Of a DNA stretch of 64,000 nucleotides, positions 63,958 through 64,000 are shown in pieces. The stretch spans positions 62,001 through 126,000 of the forward strand of contig NZ_JAIUDQ010000001.1 in NCBI RefSeq assembly GCF_020164435.1. Reading direction: 5' to 3'. Source of the DNA: Phyllobacterium lublinensis (GTDB lineage: Bacteria; Pseudomonadota; Alphaproteobacteria; Rhizobiales; Rhizobiaceae). Each line of letters begins with the position of its first letter. Positions within the stretch are counted from its first letter, which is position 1. The notes beneath the pieces were generated by a model. The model was not told the origin of the DNA. It worked only from the letters and a program-made list of their open reading frames with translations, and searched no databases. Made by a program: the position numbers and the translations under genes.

Positions 63958-64000
63958 GTGAGCGACGCCAAGCGCAAGGGAAGCGACATGCCCGGATTGG
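63958..64000 (+). CDS. Possible 5' end of a divergent gene, truncated by the window
   Basis: A GTG at 63958 preceded by AGGGGTGCACAGC opens a frame (residues SDAKRKGSDMPGL visible) that runs off the window. The divergent position relative to MttB-2 is typical of a regulator, but too little is seen to name it. Confidence 0.3.
   Translation, partial: MSDAKRKGSDMPGL

Overview
The window (about 58-60 % G+C by eye, dense coding) looks like chromosomal DNA of an alphaproteobacterium of the Hyphomicrobiales (Phyllobacterium/Mesorhizobium/Rhizobium type). The signs are a thiCOSG operon under a TPP riboswitch, a fused SecDF, an ExoD-like protein, sarcosine oxidase genes, membrane urate hydroxylase PuuD, and several small rhizobial-type conserved proteins. 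I cannot name the genus. I found no tRNA, rRNA, CRISPR array, insertion sequence or prophage.

Layout. 0-2.4 kb: the 3' part of an HD hydrolase, a RidA-family protein, ribosomal protein S21 and an FMN reductase. 2.5-6.5 kb: thiamine synthesis. 6.5-10.5 kb: an Rrf2 regulator and sulfate uptake (binding protein, CysT, CysW; no ATPase gene). 10.5-16.7 kb: a small hydrolase, a YbhN-type membrane protein, a YbaL antiporter and SecDF, all on the minus strand. 17.4-20.7 kb: a 2OG-Fe(II) oxygenase and purine degradation (puuD-guaD). 20.8-25.9 kb: an amine oxidase-like flavoprotein convergent with soxDAG, which lacks soxB. 26.2-29.0 kb: a large mechanosensitive channel and a small secreted protein. 29.2-36.8 kb: a cluster resembling polyprenyl-phosphate pentose synthesis (HAD-UbiA fusion, DprE1-like oxidase, ArnE-like four-helix protein, extended SDR, class III aminotransferase, and a convergent GT-C-like membrane protein).

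37-64 kb is dominated by methylated-amine and C1 metabolism. It holds two dimethylglycine dehydrogenase-like flavoproteins, a GbdR-like AraC/GlxA regulator, a RamA/RACE-type corrinoid activator, an MtrH/AcsE-like methyltetrahydrofolate methyltransferase and a MetF-like reductase with an overlapping small partner. It also holds a DUF1638 protein, a corrinoid protein of the MtbC/MtgC type, two non-pyrrolysine MttB-superfamily methyltransferases, a double-cluster ferredoxin-like protein and a homocysteine S-methyltransferase. Read together, the genes suggest that a quaternary amine such as glycine betaine or a relative is demethylated by MttB through a cobalamin protein to tetrahydrofolate. The dimethyl and monomethyl products would then be handled by the DMGDH-like enzymes and sarcosine oxidase. 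This chemistry is best known from anaerobes; here it sits in a genome with O2-dependent features (sarcosine oxidase, 2OG oxygenase, desaturase).

Two features stand out as possibly undescribed. First, several proteins of the corrinoid C1 pathway carry short Arg/Gly-rich tails at one end, as if they share a common assembly or localisation tag. Second, the 29-37 kb cluster puts a DprE1-like oxidase next to an aminotransferase, an ArnE-like flippase candidate and a GT-C-like protein. This raises the possibility of a lipid-linked amino-pentose rather than arabinose.
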